Below the pieces are notes generated by a model. It was not told the DNA's origin. It ran no database searches and worked only from the letters and a program-made list of their open reading frames with translations. A stretch of DNA of 64,000 nt from positions 1 to 64,000 of the forward strand of contig NZ_JBGOSH010000007.1 of the NCBI RefSeq assembly GCF_041537925.1, read 5' to 3'. This stretch comes from Ruegeria_C sp041537925. GTDB lineage: Bacteria; Pseudomonadota; Alphaproteobacteria; Rhodobacterales; Rhodobacteraceae. This document shows, piece by piece, positions 61,996 through 64,000 of the stretch (positions are counted from its first letter, which is position 1; each line of letters opens with the position of its first letter). Made by a program: the position numbers and the translations under genes.

Positions 61996-63027
61996 TCAAT
62001 CGGACTTGGGCGGCGATACGTCCAGTTCGACCGTCAGTGCGCCCGATGCGATATCGTCCAGTGCGGTCTGAACTTGTGCCTGTACATCGTCCGGCACCTT
62101 GTCAGCCAGATCATAGTAGGGGGCAATGCTGGTGCCGCCTTCGGCCACGCCGCGCCAGATGATCTCGGTATTGCCCTCAAACGGTTTGCCATCGGCCTTA
62201 TTAGCCCACCATTCATCTACAACCCATTTCACGTCAGGGTCCCAATTCGCCAGCGAACTGGACAGGATCGTGGACGGAGAATAGTGATGGTCGTCTCCAA
62301 AGTTCGAGAAGCACAGAATACCGGCCTCTTCACAGGGCTGAAAATTTCCAGCCAGCTGGTAAATGATGTCCGCGCCGGTTGAGATTTGCGCCGAGGTCAT
62401 TTCCGAGGCCTTTCCCGGATCATACCAGCTTTCGATAAAGGCGACCTTTTGCTTGATTTCGGGATTGACCGATTTAGCCCCCGCGAAAAAGGCATTGATC
62501 AGGTCGTTAATGTCATCGGCAGGATATGTGCCGACAACTCCCAACGTGTTGGAACCAGTTAGATTGCCTGCAAGAATTCCCAGCGCATAGGCTGATTCAT
62601 GCACGCGCTTGTAGACCCAGTACTGGTTGCCCCCTAAACCTTCATTGCCTGAACCCACCACGACAAACATGATTTCAGGAAACTCATCCTTTAGTTTTTT
62701 CACCTGATCGGAATAGGTCGAATGCGCCCAGATGATGTCATACTCACCCGACTCAGCGAACAGGCGCATCGCATCGCCTGCGTCATCGCCCCAGAGCGGA
62801 TCGGTATACTGCCAGCTGATATCCAGTCCGTGCGGCTTTGCCTCTTTTGCCCGCTCCAGCGACTGGATGAGGGTACCGTCCCAGCTGGATTCGATACCTG
62901 CCGACAATATGACGGCGATGTTCAGATCCTCGGGGTTCTCAGCAGCCGCGAACTGTGTCGAGGCCAGAAACGTACCCAGCCCAAAAGTCAGAGCACTGGC
63001 GGATTTCAGAAATGTTCTTTTTCGCAT
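61996..63027 (-). CDS. BMP-family substrate-binding protein
   Basis: A 343-residue periplasmic binding protein of PF02608 (BMP/PnrA/Med). The signal peptide ends AAA-EN near residue 29 and the N-terminal arginines (MRKRTFLKSA) are Sec- or Tat-like. Conserved segments include GIESSWDG, VVVGSGNEG, GILAGNLTGSNTLGVVG and FIESWYDPGKASEM. Family members bind purine nucleosides; a subset next to purine-oxidising enzymes binds free purines. It begins the transport part of the operon, 28 bases after the reductase gene. Confidence 0.92.
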   Translation of the reverse strand: MRKRTFLKSASALTFGLGTFLASTQFAAAENPEDLNIAVILSAGIESSWDGTLIQSLERAKEAKPHGLDISWQYTDPLWGDDAGDAMRLFAESGEYDIIWAHSTYSDQVKKLKDEFPEIMFVVVGSGNEGLGGNQYWVYKRVHESAYALGILAGNLTGSNTLGVVGTYPADDINDLINAFFAGAKSVNPEIKQKVAFIESWYDPGKASEMTSAQISTGADIIYQLAGNFQPCEEAGILCFSNFGDDHHYSPSTILSSSLANWDPDVKWVVDEWWANKADGKPFEGNTEIIWRGVAEGGTSIAPYYDLADKVPDDVQAQVQTALDDIASGALTVELDVSPPKSD

Positions 63028-63055
63028 TGCTTTCGTTCCCTGTTATTTGTGGATG

Positions 63056-64000
63056 TCATAGATCCAGAACCAGTAGGTCCGAATGCGCCCGTGAACAGCA
63101 CACCGTCATCTGGTCGTTTTCTGCGTGTTCTTCATCCGTCAGCACGTAGTCCCGGTGATCCGGCGTACCTTCGAGGACTTTGGTGATGCAGGTACCGCAG
63201 ATGCCCTGCTCACATGATTTGGGGATGTCGAATCCCATCTCTTCCAGCACATCGATGGCAACCCGGTCAGCCGGGATATCGACAACCTCGCCAGTGCTCG
63301 CGACCTTGATCTTGAATGCGCGGTCATCGCTATCCATTGCAGGCGGATCGACCGCGAAATACTCGCGATGGACAGCCTCGGACGGCCAGCCTTTGTGGAC
63401 CGCGTCCAACACCGCATCCATGAACCCGGCCGGGCCGCAGACATACAGGTGCGTTCCCGGGTCCGGAGCCTGGCTCAGCCCCGCAATGTCGAATTTCTGA
63501 TCCTCGTCCCCGTCATCGAAATGCAGATGCACCCGCTCTGAGAATTCCGAGGCCTGCAGGTCTTCGCGAAAGGCCATGCGCTCTTTGGTTCGGGCGCAGT
63601 AGTGCAATTCGAAAGACGTACAATTCGCATGCAACGCCTGTGCCATTGACAGGATCGGAGTGATGCCAATGCCACCTGCGATCAACAGGGAATGCTCGGC
63701 CTTGTCCGATAGTGCGAAATGGTTACGAGGATCGCTGATCTCGAGGCACTCGCCGACATCCAACTGGTGCACGGCCTCGGAGCCGCCCCTGCCGTCGGTT
63801 TCTCGCAGCACACCCAGACAATAGCGGTGCGTCTCGGATGGATCGTTGCACAGAGAATACTGACGGATCACGCCATCCTGTAGATGGATATCGATATGGG
63901 ATCCGGCGGTGAATGAGGGCAAGGGCTTCCCATCCGCCGCGACCAGTTCCAGCCCGGCGATATCCTGCGCCAGAACGGACTTTTCTCTGATTTCCACCGT
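63056..64000 (-). CDS. VanB-type phthalate-dioxygenase reductase (start beyond window)
   Basis: At least 313 residues. An FMN/NAD(P)H reductase domain (RQYSLCNDPSETHRYCLGVL, LLIAGGIGITPILSMAQAL, LYVCGPAGFMD) is followed by a C-terminal [2Fe-2S] ferredoxin (SCEQGICGTCITKV and a final Cys). The frame is open to the window edge; GTG 63997 could start it, but family members usually have several residues more. It is a second reductase in the operon and, unlike the one at 54786, lacks a Rieske domain. It may serve an oxygenase outside the window or back up electron supply. Confidence 0.88.
   Translation of the reverse strand, partial: TVEIREKSVLAQDIAGLELVAADGKPLPSFTAGSHIDIHLQDGVIRQYSLCNDPSETHRYCLGVLRETDGRGGSEAVHQLDVGECLEISDPRNHFALSDKAEHSLLIAGGIGITPILSMAQALHANCTSFELHYCARTKERMAFREDLQASEFSERVHLHFDDGDEDQKFDIAGLSQAPDPGTHLYVCGPAGFMDAVLDAVHKGWPSEAVHREYFAVDPPAMDSDDRAFKIKVASTGEVVDIPADRVAIDVLEEMGFDIPKSCEQGICGTCITKVLEGTPDHRDYVLTDEEHAENDQMTVCCSRAHSDLLVLDL

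Overview
The window looks like a GC-rich alphaproteobacterial chromosome, most likely of the Roseobacter group (Rhodobacteraceae). The evidence is the rpsL-rpsG-fusA-tuf order with alphaproteobacterial-type proteins, the large share of oxygenase, carboxylase and Mo-hydroxylase genes, a cytosolic-type reductive dehalogenase fused to a ferredoxin reductase, and Rhodobacterales-like IS5 and IS6 elements. Genus and species cannot be fixed from the sequence alone. No tRNA, rRNA or CRISPR array was found.

Layout. 0-3.5 kb: the str operon on the minus strand with a near-consensus promoter upstream of rpsL. 3.6-7.2 kb: a broken rhamnosyltransferase-like gene, two transporters and a small lipoprotein. 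7.2-11.1 kb: a three-subunit molybdenum hydroxylase (FAD, 2Fe-2S and Mo subunits) whose operon ends in a MoaD/ThiS-like protein. 11.3-17.6 kb: a patatin, a kynurenine-formamidase-like hydrolase, and a self-sufficient reductive dehalogenase divergent from a LysR regulator. 17.7-25.9 kb: an SDR, then a minus-strand acyl-CoA catabolic operon (AtuA-like protein, two-subunit biotin carboxylase, TIGR03084 protein, acyl-CoA dehydrogenase). 26-40 kb: an IS6 element, then a MauG-like di-haem enzyme with an uncharacterised secreted partner, two CadC-like regulators (one fused to an alpha/beta hydrolase), a homocysteine methyltransferase-like gene, a peptidoglycan-binding protein, a Tat-exported metallo-hydrolase beside a LysR regulator, a hydrolase and a methyltransferase.

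40.6-52.8 kb is an accessory island: three copies of one IS5-family element, an IS6-family element, an IS3 remnant, three truncated host genes, an RTX calcium-binding protein and several small genes. All three IS5 copies carry the same 43-nt hairpin-forming insert, which splits the transposase reading frame at exactly the same codon although the flanking DNA has diverged.

52.9-64.0 kb is the most striking part: one long minus-strand operon that runs off the window edge. In transcription order it encodes a VanB-type reductase, a BMP-family (nucleoside-type) ABC importer, two tandem Rieske-oxygenase alpha-like proteins that have lost the Rieske ligands, a reductase with an extra N-terminal Rieske domain, a GST-like protein and glutathione-dependent formaldehyde dehydrogenase. 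This is the architecture of the NdmC/NdmD/NdmE N7-demethylase of caffeine catabolism, here with two NdmC-like subunits, a dedicated importer and a formaldehyde sink. I read it as an N-demethylation system for an imported methylated purine or similar N-methyl heterocycle; the substrate is inferred, not shown.
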